Source of the DNA: CAG-488 sp051881315
Lineage (GTDB): Bacteria > Bacillota > Clostridia > Oscillospirales > Acutalibacteraceae
Assembly: GCA_051881315.1 (NCBI GenBank)
Contig: JBJEPQ010000077.1
Span: 1-63,095, forward strand
Direction of reading: 5' to 3'
DNA length: 63,095 bases
In this document: positions 7,093-15,044 of the stretch, piece after piece
How positions within the stretch are numbered: the first letter of the stretch is position 1
Layout of the letters: every line of letters begins with the position of its first letter
Notes under the pieces: generated by a model
What the model was told of the DNA's origin: nothing
Seen by the model: only the letters and a program-made list of their open reading frames with translations
Databases searched by the model: none
Program-made: the position numbers and the translations under genes

Positions 7093-8904
7093 TTACCTGA
7101 TCTGTGATACGAAGTCGGTGCCTATGGCATAGCCGGCAATAAGCTGAACATCGGTTTGTCCGACCGAGCTGTCGAAATCAACATCGGCGGCATATTTTAT
7201 GCAGTCGGAGTATTCGCCGAAATTATTTGCGATACAGTCGGTTATAACTGCGTCATGTCCGTCCGCAATGCAGTCGCCGTTCACATCGCCGAAAATAATT
7301 ACCGTGTAGGTTTTATAAAGCTCTCCGCTGAGGGTGTAAACGTTCAGAACCGAGCCTGTTCCGTTGCCGAGGGCAGTCGGTACAAATTCCGTTGTTCCTG
7401 TTCCCTCGGTTACGGTTATATAATCGGAAATGCTTGCGTAGCCCTCATCAAGTCCGTAGATATAGCCTGTCTTAGGCTCGTGGATTACCGTTGTGGAGAG
7501 GTTAAATTCAATCTCGGGCTTGATTTCTCCGAAGTCAAGAAGCTCGACTGCGTCAAGAATTTTGTATTGATATGTCTGTGAGGTGGAAACGGTCGAATTT
7601 GATGTAACCGTTTTGGTTGCCGAGTTTCTTATCGAATTGTAAACATCGTCAACCGATCTGTCCGGGTAAACGGAAAGATAGAGCGCGGCGCAGGCGGCAA
7701 CAAGGGGAGAGGACTGCGAGGTTCCGCTCAGCAGGCTGAATTTTCCCGCCTCGATACCGCAGCCGAGAATGGCATATCCCGGGGCGGCAACGTCATAGTA
7801 AGCACCGCCGTTTTCATCGTAATTGGAAAAATCCGTGAGTGACGAGGTGTCCGACTTGTCGATCGCCATAACGCCTATAACGTTGCTTGCGGCGGCGGGA
7901 TAGCTGAGAGCGGTTGCTGTGCCCGTCACATTGTTGCCTGCGGAAGCTATGAGTACAACGCCTGCCGAATATGCGGCGTCAATGGCGTTCTTGATGGTTG
8001 TCGGATATGAGTCAAGTATTCCCAACGACATATTTATAACGTCTGCGCCGTACATTCTTGCATAGTTTATTCCGGAGGCTACGGCGGCACTTGTTATCTT
8101 CGTCTTAGTGTCGGAGGAGGTGTAGTTGTCGGAGGCGACCTTGATAAGCATCAGCTCGGCTCCGAAAGCCGCACCGATTCCGTTAATTCCGTTTGAAGCC
8201 ATACCGATAACACCGGCAACGTTTGAGCCGTGAACGCTGTCGTTCAGCACCGTTCCGTCCGGCTTCATTGCAGGGGAGATGTCGGAGGTGTTGTTCGCAG
8301 TGTTCCAGCCGTGGTTGCCGTTGCCGTCGTCCCAGAGATTTGTCGGAAAATCGGAAGCTTCGAGATAATATCCGTTGTCGATGACCGCAACCGTTACGCC
8401 TTCGCCGCAGGTCTGATATTTTTCCCATGCCGCAGAGATATTCATAATATCCTCAAGATACCATTTTTCCCATGTGGGATAAAGTCCCGAGGTGTTGCTC
8501 AACTCAACGGGGGTTGTATAGCCGTAGGTTTCAAGCAGATAGTTCGGCTCGGCATAGGTTACTCCGTCGAGCTTTTCCATTTCACGGCAGGTTTTTTCAA
8601 CGTCGCCGCTGATTTTCGCAACATATGTAACGGATTCGGACGAAACCGAATTTGTAGAGAGATATTCCTCCTCATAGGTTTCAAGCTCGTTAAGCTCCGT
8701 AATGCCGAGAGCCTTTATCTTGGAAGCAAAGCTCGGACCGGAGCGGTCAATACCGTATGTGGAAACCGTCGGGGTGTATTCAAAAATTATTTCGTCCTCA
8801 ACGTACTCGGCGGTAACAACCTCCTGAGCCGTGGAAAGAACAGGCATACATACGGCGAGCAGAACCGCCGATAAAACAATACAAATTATTTTTTTGAATT
8901 TCAT
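7093..8904 (-). CDS. Secreted subtilisin-like serine protease (S8) with C-terminal dockerin
   Basis: 603 residues: signal peptide (1-26), an I9-type propeptide ending in the conserved AEPNYL (about 35-127), and an S8 catalytic domain with D176 (VAVIDNG), H225 (DSVHGSNVAG), the oxyanion Asn in SAGNN (324/325) and S396 (SGTSQSSP). After a linker domain the last 65 residues form a dockerin-like pair of F-hand repeats: FGDVNGDCIADGHDAVI and AADVDFDSSVGQTDVQLI, with Asp/Asn positions for calcium. A dockerin suggests docking to a cohesin on a scaffoldin or the cell surface; a cohesin-like protein is encoded at 23898-24695. The gene is alone and convergent with gpr. Confidence 0.92.
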   Translation of the reverse strand: MKFKKIICIVLSAVLLAVCMPVLSTAQEVVTAEYVEDEIIFEYTPTVSTYGIDRSGPSFASKIKALGITELNELETYEEEYLSTNSVSSESVTYVAKISGDVEKTCREMEKLDGVTYAEPNYLLETYGYTTPVELSNTSGLYPTWEKWYLEDIMNISAAWEKYQTCGEGVTVAVIDNGYYLEASDFPTNLWDDGNGNHGWNTANNTSDISPAMKPDGTVLNDSVHGSNVAGVIGMASNGINGIGAAFGAELMLIKVASDNYTSSDTKTKITSAAVASGINYARMYGADVINMSLGILDSYPTTIKNAIDAAYSAGVVLIASAGNNVTGTATALSYPAAASNVIGVMAIDKSDTSSLTDFSNYDENGGAYYDVAAPGYAILGCGIEAGKFSLLSGTSQSSPLVAACAALYLSVYPDRSVDDVYNSIRNSATKTVTSNSTVSTSQTYQYKILDAVELLDFGEIKPEIEFNLSTTVIHEPKTGYIYGLDEGYASISDYITVTEGTGTTEFVPTALGNGTGSVLNVYTLSGELYKTYTVIIFGDVNGDCIADGHDAVITDCIANNFGEYSDCIKYAADVDFDSSVGQTDVQLIAGYAIGTDFVSQIR

Positions 8905-8945
8905 AATATCATTCCCTTCGGTAAAGATAGTATGGGGTGATTATT

Positions 8946-9860
8946 TTGAAAAAGTATATTTCTTTATTTTTGGTAATTATTTTCCTTGCAACGCTGTGCG
9001 CCTGCGGTGCGGATATGCCCGACAACAGCGTGACCGACAGAACAACGGCGGAGAACGTTGCAGGAAAAACTCAGCAGAAATCCGCCGCAACCTTTACGGG
9101 TTATCCTGCCCTTGAGCAGGTGACGCTCAAATGCGCCGATCCCGAAAATTCGAGGGGACTGCCGACCGACAGGATCGAACATTCCTACGGAGTGGCAAAG
9201 GACGGCAAGCCGCATCAGATCTCCGTGGATTCGGAAAAATTCTTTGAATCCAAGAATTACAAGGCTGTGACCTACGATACGAAAACTCAGGATAAGGCAA
9301 TCTATCTGACCTTTGACTGCGGATACGACAACGGCTACACCGACAAGATACTTGACGTTCTCAAGGAGAAGAATGTCAAGGCGGCGTTCTTCTGTACGGT
9401 TGATGAGCTGAAATCCGCTCCCGATGTTATCGCCCGAATGATAAAGGAGGGGCACATCGTAGGCAATCATTCAACAACTCATGCGTCCTTTGATGAGATC
9501 AGCCGCAGTGAAATGACAAAGGAAATTCAGGACTGCGACAATTACCTGAGAACGAATTTCGGCTACACTTCGCCGTATTTCCGTTTCCCGAAAGGCAATT
9601 ATTCGGAGTGCGCCCTTGAGCTTGTCGGCTCGCTCGGATACACAAGCGTTTTCTGGTCGCTGTCCTATGCCGACTGGGACACAAAGGCTCAGAAAGGTGC
9701 GGACTACGCTTTTGAAAAGGTGACCTCACGTCTGCATCCCGGAGCGATAATACTTCTCCATGCCGTCTCTGCTGACAACGCAGGTGCAATGGGACGCATA
9801 ATCGACTACGCAAGGGAGCAGGGCTATGTATTCAAAAGCCTTGATGAGTTGAAGATATAA
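8946..9860 (+). CDS. pdaA: Polysaccharide deacetylase, PdaA-like (muramic delta-lactam pathway), lipoprotein
   Basis: 304 residues. A lipoprotein-type signal ends in LCAC, followed by a low-complexity linker and a NodB domain (about 115-300). LTFDCGYDNGYTDKIL closely follows the PdaA signature (LTFD-GY-NGYT), not the usual TFDDGP, and HSTTH supplies metal ligands; RFPKGNYSE and LLHAVS are further NodB motifs. PdaA removes the N-acetyl group of muramic acid so that muramic delta-lactam of the spore cortex can form, which fits the spore-gene neighbourhood. TTG at 8946 is preferred to GTG at 8937, since GGGGTG is spaced 6 bases from it. Confidence 0.85.
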   Translation: MKKYISLFLVIIFLATLCACGADMPDNSVTDRTTAENVAGKTQQKSAATFTGYPALEQVTLKCADPENSRGLPTDRIEHSYGVAKDGKPHQISVDSEKFFESKNYKAVTYDTKTQDKAIYLTFDCGYDNGYTDKILDVLKEKNVKAAFFCTVDELKSAPDVIARMIKEGHIVGNHSTTHASFDEISRSEMTKEIQDCDNYLRTNFGYTSPYFRFPKGNYSECALELVGSLGYTSVFWSLSYADWDTKAQKGADYAFEKVTSRLHPGAIILLHAVSADNAGAMGRIIDYAREQGYVFKSLDELKI

Positions 9861-9925
9861 TAATACAAAATAATTATATCATAAGTTGAATTTTCGTACA
9901 ACTGTTTTCAAAAAATTTTCATATC

Positions 9926-9954
9926 TTGCAATTCATACCGTGAAATGCTATAAT
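9926..9954 (+). promoter_or_regulatory. Sigma-A promoter of the cyclophilin gene
   Basis: TTGCAA (9926-9931), 17-base spacer, TATAAT (9949-9954), 32 bases before the ATG. Confidence 0.75.
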
Positions 9955-9986
9955 TAGACAATCAATTTATATCGGAGGATAAAATT

Positions 9987-10589
9987 ATGGCTTCACAGCT
10001 TTCAATGCCCGAAAAGGGCGACATGATCGCAATTATGACAACAAACAGGGGAACAATCAAGTTCAAGCTTTTTCCTCAGCAGTGCCCGAAAACAGTTGAG
10101 AACTTTACCACACACGCTAAAAACGGTTACTACGAGGGAATAATCTTCCACCGTGTCATCAATAACTTTATGATTCAGGGCGGCGATCCGACAGGAACGG
10201 GACGCGGCGGCGAGAGCATATGGGGAGACTCCTTTGAGGATGAGTTTGATCTCGGACTTCACAATGTCAGGGGTGCTCTTTCCATGGCGAACGCAGGTCC
10301 TAACACCAACGGCAGTCAGTTCTTCATCGTTCAGGCAGGCGCAGTTGACGGCAACCTGATGGGACAGATGGAGATGATCGGCGAGAAGATGTTCCCTGCC
10401 GACTGCATAGCAGATTACAAAAAGGTCGGCGGTACTCCGTGGCTCGATTTCAAGCACACCGTTTTCGGTCAGGCTTATGAGGGAATGGACGTTGTTGACG
10501 AGATCGCAGGCACAAGGGTTGACCTTATGGATAAGCCCTTTGACGATGTTGTGATCGAAAAGATCGAGATCGGCGAGTACGAGGGTTAA
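9987..10589 (+). CDS. Peptidyl-prolyl cis-trans isomerase, cyclophilin type
   Basis: 200 residues without signal peptide, so a cytoplasmic folding catalyst. The domain shows TNRGTIKFKLFP, FHRVINNFMIQGGDPTGTGRGG (catalytic Arg in FHRV), ALSMANAGPNTNGSQFFI and the C-terminal VVDEIAG. Preceded by GGAGG and its own promoter; the next gene begins 28 bases after the stop and is probably cotranscribed. Confidence 0.95.
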   Translation: MASQLSMPEKGDMIAIMTTNRGTIKFKLFPQQCPKTVENFTTHAKNGYYEGIIFHRVINNFMIQGGDPTGTGRGGESIWGDSFEDEFDLGLHNVRGALSMANAGPNTNGSQFFIVQAGAVDGNLMGQMEMIGEKMFPADCIADYKKVGGTPWLDFKHTVFGQAYEGMDVVDEIAGTRVDLMDKPFDDVVIEKIEIGEYEG

Positions 10590-10617
10590 AATTAAATCCT
10601 TGATTGGAGAGAATAAT

Positions 10618-11451
10618 ATGAAATATATCAAGTGGCTTATTGCTTCGATTGTTGTTGTGGCTCTTTTGATTTTCACCGCAATCTTCGTTGTCAATGCCTA
10701 CAACACGGGCAAGATCGGCAACAAGGACGAAAAGGTCGCCGCCGATTTTACCGAGGATATTCAGGGAGTGTGGAAGAACACCTCGACAGGCACGATAGCC
10801 TCTAAGATCACCAAGGTGCGTTTTGACGAAAACGGCAAGCTGACGGTCGTTGTCCTCGGTCAGACGGCTGAGGGAACATATCGTGACGAATATGATCTTG
10901 ATTCAAAGAAGCACACTCTGACGGTCAAGGGAAACATCTACGGCGGACTTTCCGTCGAGCGAGCCTTTGACGCCGTACTTAATGAGGATAAGGACACTCT
11001 CAATCTCAAGGACACGGGAAGCTCGCTGGAGTTTATTCTTGTAAAAACCGACGAAACGGAGCTTAATACCGAGAAACCGACATCTGCCGTTACCGAAAAG
11101 AGCACAGCGCAGAAAACCGAAAAAACGGAGAAAACCTCGGCTGTTTCGGGAGATACTCAGAGCTATGCGAAGGCTCTGCTCGGTAAATGGACTTCAAAGC
11201 TCAGCTCGGCTTCGGGATATGAATTTGTCGATTCTTCGAGCGTGAAGATATCGCTTGTAGGCTTTACTGCGGACGGAACCTATTCCTTAGCGATGAATGA
11301 AAACGGACAGTGTGAAATTAAGATAAACTATGCAAACCTTGCAGGAGTGACCGTCAGCAACACATATATCCTTGAGCTGACGGAGAACGAAATGACTCTT
11401 GTTCAGAAAAACGCAGAGTCCGTTTCCGTAACCTATGTAAAAGAGCAGTAA
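10618..11451 (+). CDS. Membrane-anchored protein with two lipocalin-like beta domains
   Basis: 277 residues. One N-terminal transmembrane helix (about 5-30) is followed by two related beta-rich domains: GVWKNTSTG...FDENGKLTVV...AEGTYRDEYDLDS and GKWTSKLSSA...ADGTYSLAMNENGQCEI, joined by a Thr/Glu/Lys linker (about 145-185). The pattern W-(x)n-GTY-(x)n-L resembles small secreted lipocalin-like domains common in Clostridia; function unknown. ATG at 10618 follows GGAGAG; the upstream in-frame TTG at 10600 has no ribosome site. The gene follows the cyclophilin in the same direction. Confidence 0.75.
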   Translation: MKYIKWLIASIVVVALLIFTAIFVVNAYNTGKIGNKDEKVAADFTEDIQGVWKNTSTGTIASKITKVRFDENGKLTVVVLGQTAEGTYRDEYDLDSKKHTLTVKGNIYGGLSVERAFDAVLNEDKDTLNLKDTGSSLEFILVKTDETELNTEKPTSAVTEKSTAQKTEKTEKTSAVSGDTQSYAKALLGKWTSKLSSASGYEFVDSSSVKISLVGFTADGTYSLAMNENGQCEIKINYANLAGVTVSNTYILELTENEMTLVQKNAESVSVTYVKEQ

Positions 11452-11518
11452 ACACGTCTTGGTATCGGCAAAAAACAATTCGTTTACAAAAAATTTAAAA
11501 ATATCTTCGTTTTCCTAC

Positions 11519-11547
11519 TTGTTATATTCTCCGATTTGGTATATAAT
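11519..11547 (+). promoter_or_regulatory. Sigma-A promoter of ireB
   Basis: TTGTTA (11519-11524), 17-base spacer, TATAAT (11542-11547). Confidence 0.7.
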
Positions 11548-11575
11548 AAAATGTAACTAAGCGGAGGTGTTTGCA

Positions 11576-11821
11576 ATGACGGACAAAACTATTCAGTTTT
11601 CGATAAAGGAAGACCACGAGAAAGAAATGAAATCGACTCTGAAAGCTGTCTACAATGCGCTGAGTGAAAAGGGCTATAATCCCACCAGTCAGATCGTCGG
11701 TTATCTCCTTTCCGAGGATCCGACCTATATCACCACTCACAACAATGCGAGAAGTCTTATCCGCAGGATAGACCGTGACGAGTTGCTCCAGTCCTTGGTT
11801 AAAAACTATCTCAAAGATTAA
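11576..11821 (+). CDS. ireB: IreB family regulatory phosphoprotein
   Basis: 81 residues, cytoplasmic, matching the IreB/UPF0297 pattern: TDKTIQFSI, then VYNALSEKGYNPTSQIVGYLLSEDPTYITTHNNAR and a C terminus IDRDELLQSLVKNYL. In Enterococcus IreB is a substrate of the Ser/Thr kinase IreK and restrains cephalosporin resistance; the family is widespread in Firmicutes, often next to ruvX. Here ruvX is not adjacent; the following gene encodes an unrecognised 101-residue protein 15 bases downstream. ATG at 11576 has GGAGG 8 bases upstream. Confidence 0.92.
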   Translation: MTDKTIQFSIKEDHEKEMKSTLKAVYNALSEKGYNPTSQIVGYLLSEDPTYITTHNNARSLIRRIDRDELLQSLVKNYLKD

Positions 11822-11836
11822 GAAAGGCTGATATAA

Positions 11837-12142
11837 ATGGCAGTTAAGAAAAAGGGAGATCAGTTTCTCACCTACAGGGGCAAGCCTCTTGTCCGATGCG
11901 GAAATATGATCTACTACGGAAATATGAACGATCCTTTCGTCATATTGCTCCAGATCACAAGCAAGAAAATGCAGGGTGAGGTTGAGGTTCCCGACAGAGT
12001 TCTGATCCAGCTTCTCAACACCGATCCCGATTGCCGTCCGAAGGAGCGCATTGTTAAAAAGAGCGAAAAGCACGGACTTTACAATGCGATGGATATCGGA
12101 ACGATATGGCTTGAGAGAGCCCTCGGCAAAAACAAAGCGTAA
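11837..12142 (+). CDS. Conserved-looking small cytoplasmic protein, unknown function
   Basis: 101 residues, basic N and C termini (MAVKKKGD, LGKNKA), a central beta-like part (MIYYGNMNDPFVILLQITSKK) and VPDRVLIQLLNTDP. No membrane segment, no metal motif and no family I can name. It is 15 bases from ireB with AAAGG upstream, ends in a hairpin terminator, and so forms a two-gene operon with ireB. A link to the IreK/IreB pathway is inference from position only. Confidence 0.75.
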   Translation: MAVKKKGDQFLTYRGKPLVRCGNMIYYGNMNDPFVILLQITSKKMQGEVEVPDRVLIQLLNTDPDCRPKERIVKKSEKHGLYNAMDIGTIWLERALGKNKA

Positions 12143-12153
12143 CATACAAAATT

Positions 12154-12189
12154 AAAACGGACTGTTCCCCACAAGGCACAGTCCGTTTT
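12154..12189 (+). terminator. Terminator of the ireB operon
   Basis: AAAACGGACTGT (12154-12165) pairs with ACAGTCCGTTTT (12178-12189), a 12-bp stem with a 12-base loop; its own A/T ends give the U tract. Confidence 0.75.
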
Positions 12190-12275
12190 GAAATGTTGCG
12201 TTTATTATGTTTTCGAGAGGCTTTACACAATTTCAACTTGTTGTTGAACTTTTTGTTTTTTGTTGAATAATAATG

Positions 12276-12304
12276 TAGACTTAGCGAAAACAATATGATA
12301 TAAT
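12276..12304 (+). promoter_or_regulatory. Promoter of the ATP synthase operon
   Basis: TAGACT (12276-12281), 17-base spacer, TATAAT (12299-12304). It puts the transcript start at about 12311, after the first in-frame ATG (12308), so the operon's first start codon must lie downstream. Confidence 0.65.
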
Positions 12305-12343
12305 AAAATGTATATAGATATTATCTTTACGGAAAGTACGGTG

Positions 12344-12736
12344 ATGCCCAAAATGAAAAAGATAGACGCTACCGTCAGGAAAGAGACGCTTTTTATCGCC
12401 GCATTTACCTTGATTTTCAGTGCGGTTATGGAGCTTGTGTTTCTTCTGCTCGGCTATTGGAGCTATAAGGTTGCGCTCGGCAATCTGCTCGGCTTTACGG
12501 CGGCGGTGCTGAATTTTTTCCTGATGGGATACACCGTTCAGCAGGCTGTTCTGCTCGACGAGGAGGGCGCAAGGAAAAAGGTCAGGCTGTCGCAGAGTCT
12601 GCGTATGCTGATGCTGGTCGGCTTTGCCGCGGTAGGCTGTATTTTCAAGTGCTTCAACCCGATCGCAGTTCTTCTGCCGCTCCTTTTTCCGAGGATAGCA
12701 ATTCTTTTCAGACCGCTTTTTAAGCAGAATGACTGA
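12344..12736 (+). CDS. atpI: ATP synthase accessory subunit I (AtpI-like)
   Basis: 130 residues with four hydrophobic segments, placed directly before atpB as AtpI/UncI is in most bacteria. Family members help assemble the c ring or supply magnesium. Sequence conservation in this family is low and the call rests mainly on topology and position. GTG at 12341 or ATG at 12344 are the possible starts; the ATG at 12308 lies upstream of the predicted transcript start. The ribosome site is weak (GGAAAG), which suits a poorly translated accessory gene. Confidence 0.8.
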   Translation: MPKMKKIDATVRKETLFIAAFTLIFSAVMELVFLLLGYWSYKVALGNLLGFTAAVLNFFLMGYTVQQAVLLDEEGARKKVRLSQSLRMLMLVGFAAVGCIFKCFNPIAVLLPLLFPRIAILFRPLFKQND

Positions 12737-12771
12737 CCGTTACAGTCGGTTACTCATGGAGGTGACGCCGA

Positions 12772-13689
12772 ATGAATAAAAAAAGCATGAGCTTCAAGCT
12801 GATTGACGCCGTGCTGATATTGATGATGATACTGCCGCTTGCCTGCGCGATGGCAATACAGGTTATGACGAAGCCTGCGACCGACGGAGTTGCGATAGAG
12901 GGCGCAAGAATATTCTTCACGATCCCCATGCCGATACAGGATCTTCCGATCACGGAAAGTCAGGTCAACACCTGGCTGATTATGATCTCGCTTTTCTTCC
13001 TGTGTCTCTATCTTACCCACGGACTGACGGAGAAGTGTGAATCACGCCGTCAGGCTTTTGCGGAATGGATCGTCGAAAAAACGGACGAGCTTGTCAAGGA
13101 GAATATGGGCGAGTATTTCAAGTCGTTTTCTCCGTTCGTCTGCGGTATTTTAGCGCTTTCGGCATTTTCGAGCTTGTCGTCAATGCTCGGTATTTTTCCG
13201 CCGACCTCGGATATCAACGTGGTTGCCGGATGGGCGGTAATAGTATTTATCCTGATAACCTATTACAAGCTCAAGGGCGGAGTTTTCAATTATCTCAAAA
13301 GCTTCACTCAGCCCGTGCCCGTGCTGACTCCTTTCAACATCATCAGCGAGTTTGCAACTCCTGTTTCGATGTCGTTCCGTCATTACGGCAACGTGCTTTC
13401 GGGAACAGTTATTTCGGCTCTTGTGGCAACGGGACTTCAGGGCTTGTCGCATATGCTTCTGAGCTGGATTCCGGGCAAGCTCGGTGAGTTCCCGCTCTTC
13501 CAGATAGGACTTCCTGCTGTTTTGTCGCTGTATTTTGACATTTTCAGCGGATGTATGCAGGCCTTCATCTTCGCAATGCTGACCATGCTTTACGTTGCCG
13601 GAGCTTTCCCGGTTGAGGAATGGCAGAAGCGAATGGAGAAAAAGAAAAATCGTAAAAAGAAAACAGCTCAATGTGAGACTGTTAAATAA
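12772..13689 (+). CDS. atpB: ATP synthase Fo subunit a
   Basis: 305 residues, about six transmembrane helices. The stator helix carries the essential arginine in EFATPVSMSFRHYGNVLSGT, and the last helix ends in AGAFPVEEWQKR followed by a Lys-rich tail. Subunit a forms the two half channels through which ions reach the c ring. GGAGGTG lies 7 bases before the ATG. The 35-base gap to atpI and 18-base gap to atpE show one operon. The SMSFRHYGN wording differs from the more usual R-x-FGN, a possible tie to sodium use by this enzyme. Confidence 0.96.
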   Translation: MNKKSMSFKLIDAVLILMMILPLACAMAIQVMTKPATDGVAIEGARIFFTIPMPIQDLPITESQVNTWLIMISLFFLCLYLTHGLTEKCESRRQAFAEWIVEKTDELVKENMGEYFKSFSPFVCGILALSAFSSLSSMLGIFPPTSDINVVAGWAVIVFILITYYKLKGGVFNYLKSFTQPVPVLTPFNIISEFATPVSMSFRHYGNVLSGTVISALVATGLQGLSHMLLSWIPGKLGEFPLFQIGLPAVLSLYFDIFSGCMQAFIFAMLTMLYVAGAFPVEEWQKRMEKKKNRKKKTAQCETVK

Positions 13690-13707
13690 AAAACGGAGGT
13701 TATTTTT

Positions 13708-13992
13708 ATGACAGCAATAGCAATAGGTATTATTCTCGGATGCTGCGCTCTCGGCGCAGGTATGGCAATGATCGCAGGTATCGGCCCCGGTATCGGTGAA
13801 GGTAACGCAGTTGCAAAGGCTTGCGAAGCTATCGGACGTCAGCCCGAGTGCAAGGGCAGCGTTACAACGACCATGATAATGGGTTGCGCTATCGCAGAAA
13901 CAACGGGACTTTATGCCCTCGTTATCGCAATTCTTCTCATCTTTGTTGCACCGGGCAGACTTGTAGATATCCTTATGAACATCATCGGCTGA
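13708..13992 (+). CDS. atpE: ATP synthase Fo subunit c, two-carboxylate type
   Basis: 94 residues, a helical hairpin with loop GRQPE (43-47). Helix 1 has GIGPGIGEG, so the position that is Gln in the Ilyobacter/Propionigenium sodium c subunits is Glu (E31). Helix 2 has AIAETTGLY with the essential carboxylate E64 followed by T65 and T66. Glu at both positions together with a hydroxyl residue after the second matches the two-carboxylate sodium motif described for Fusobacterium nucleatum. Sodium coupling is therefore likely but not proven. The gene has a strong ribosome site (GGAGG), as expected for the most abundant subunit. Confidence 0.97.
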   Translation: MTAIAIGIILGCCALGAGMAMIAGIGPGIGEGNAVAKACEAIGRQPECKGSVTTTMIMGCAIAETTGLYALVIAILLIFVAPGRLVDILMNIIG

Positions 13993-14014
13993 TGCCGTCG
14001 GGAGTGAATTTGTA

Positions 14015-14530
14015 ATGCAGAACTTGGATGTCATATCCGTAAACATATGGCAGATATTGATCTCGCTTTGCAATCTTCTGATAATCTTTCTCCTGTTCAA
14101 AAAGTTTCTTTATGCCCGTGTACGCAAATTCGTCGATCAGAGAAAGGCGAATGTTGACGCACAGTATGTTCGGGCGGACGAGGCTGAAAAGGCGGCTCTT
14201 GCCGATAAGCAAAAGTATGAGGACAAGCTTAAATCGGTCGATGCCGAGGCTGACGCAATGATAAAGGACGCCACCCTCAGAGCCGACAGAAGAAGTGAGA
14301 AAATTATCACGGACGCAAAGGAAAAGGCGGACGGTATGCTGCGTCAGGCTCAGAATGAGATCGAGCTTGAAAAGAAAAAAGCTTCGGACGATATCAAGCA
14401 CGAGATCGCCGATGTATCTACGCTCCTTGCCGAAAAGGTGCTTGAGCGTGAGATCAACTCGGACGATCAGCGGAAATTTATCGACTCTTTTATAGAGGGG
14501 ATAGGTGACGGCGATGGCTCAGATAAGTAA
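14015..14530 (+). CDS. atpF: ATP synthase Fo subunit b
   Basis: 171 residues: one N-terminal membrane helix (about 10-30) and a long charged helix (KANVDAQYVRADEAEKAALADKQ...) that forms the peripheral stalk dimer binding delta. A single b gene is present, so a homodimer is expected. It overlaps the delta gene by 17 bases. The start ATG at 14015 has only GGGAG-like bases 10-15 bases upstream. Confidence 0.95.
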   Translation: MQNLDVISVNIWQILISLCNLLIIFLLFKKFLYARVRKFVDQRKANVDAQYVRADEAEKAALADKQKYEDKLKSVDAEADAMIKDATLRADRRSEKIITDAKEKADGMLRQAQNEIELEKKKASDDIKHEIADVSTLLAEKVLEREINSDDQRKFIDSFIEGIGDGDGSDK

Positions 14531-15044
14531 CGAATATGCCGAGGCGCTTTTTGCGCTTGCGTTGGAGAATAACTGCGTCGCCGAATACTCAAAGGCTTTG
14601 GATACCGTTTCAAAGGTGACGGAGGAAAATCCCGAGTACATTGATTTCCTCGCTTCGCCCGATATTCCGAGACAGGAGCGTGTCGGTGCTGTTGAAGCGG
14701 CATTCGGCGGCAAAGTCCCGGAGCATATAGTTTCGTTTGTCTCTCTGCTTTGCGACAGGGGACGGATACGCACACTTTCGGACTGTATATCGGATTTCAA
14801 AAAGTTGAGCGACGCCTCGAACGGAGTTTCGACCGCCGAGGTCGTCAGCGCCGCAGAGCTGACCGAGGACGAAAAGTCTGCGCTGAAAGCGAAGCTTGAA
14901 AAGCTTTGCGGACACAGGGTGGAGCTTGACTGCTCGGTTGATGAATCCCTTATCGGCGGAGTTAAGGTAACTGTCGACGAAAAAGTCATCGACGGCAGTG
15001 TAAAAAGAGGGTTGCATGAATTGAAGGGAGCGATGTATAGGTGA
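14514..15044 (+). CDS. atpH: ATP synthase F1 subunit delta
   Basis: 176 residues. N-terminal helical domain ISNEYAEALFALALENN, then the family C terminus VDESLIGGVKVTVDEKVIDGSVKRGLHELK. It ties subunit b to the top of alpha3beta3. ATG at 14514 is preferred to GTG at 14505 because AGGTGA lies directly upstream; it starts inside atpF. The stop overlaps the atpA start (GTGA). Confidence 0.95.
   Translation: MAQISNEYAEALFALALENNCVAEYSKALDTVSKVTEENPEYIDFLASPDIPRQERVGAVEAAFGGKVPEHIVSFVSLLCDRGRIRTLSDCISDFKKLSDASNGVSTAEVVSAAELTEDEKSALKAKLEKLCGHRVELDCSVDESLIGGVKVTVDEKVIDGSVKRGLHELKGAMYR

Noticed and set aside
8230..8874. Long plus-strand frames opposite the subtilisin gene
   Set aside because: They are antisense shadows with no ribosome site; the minus-strand protein has a complete catalytic triad and dockerin.
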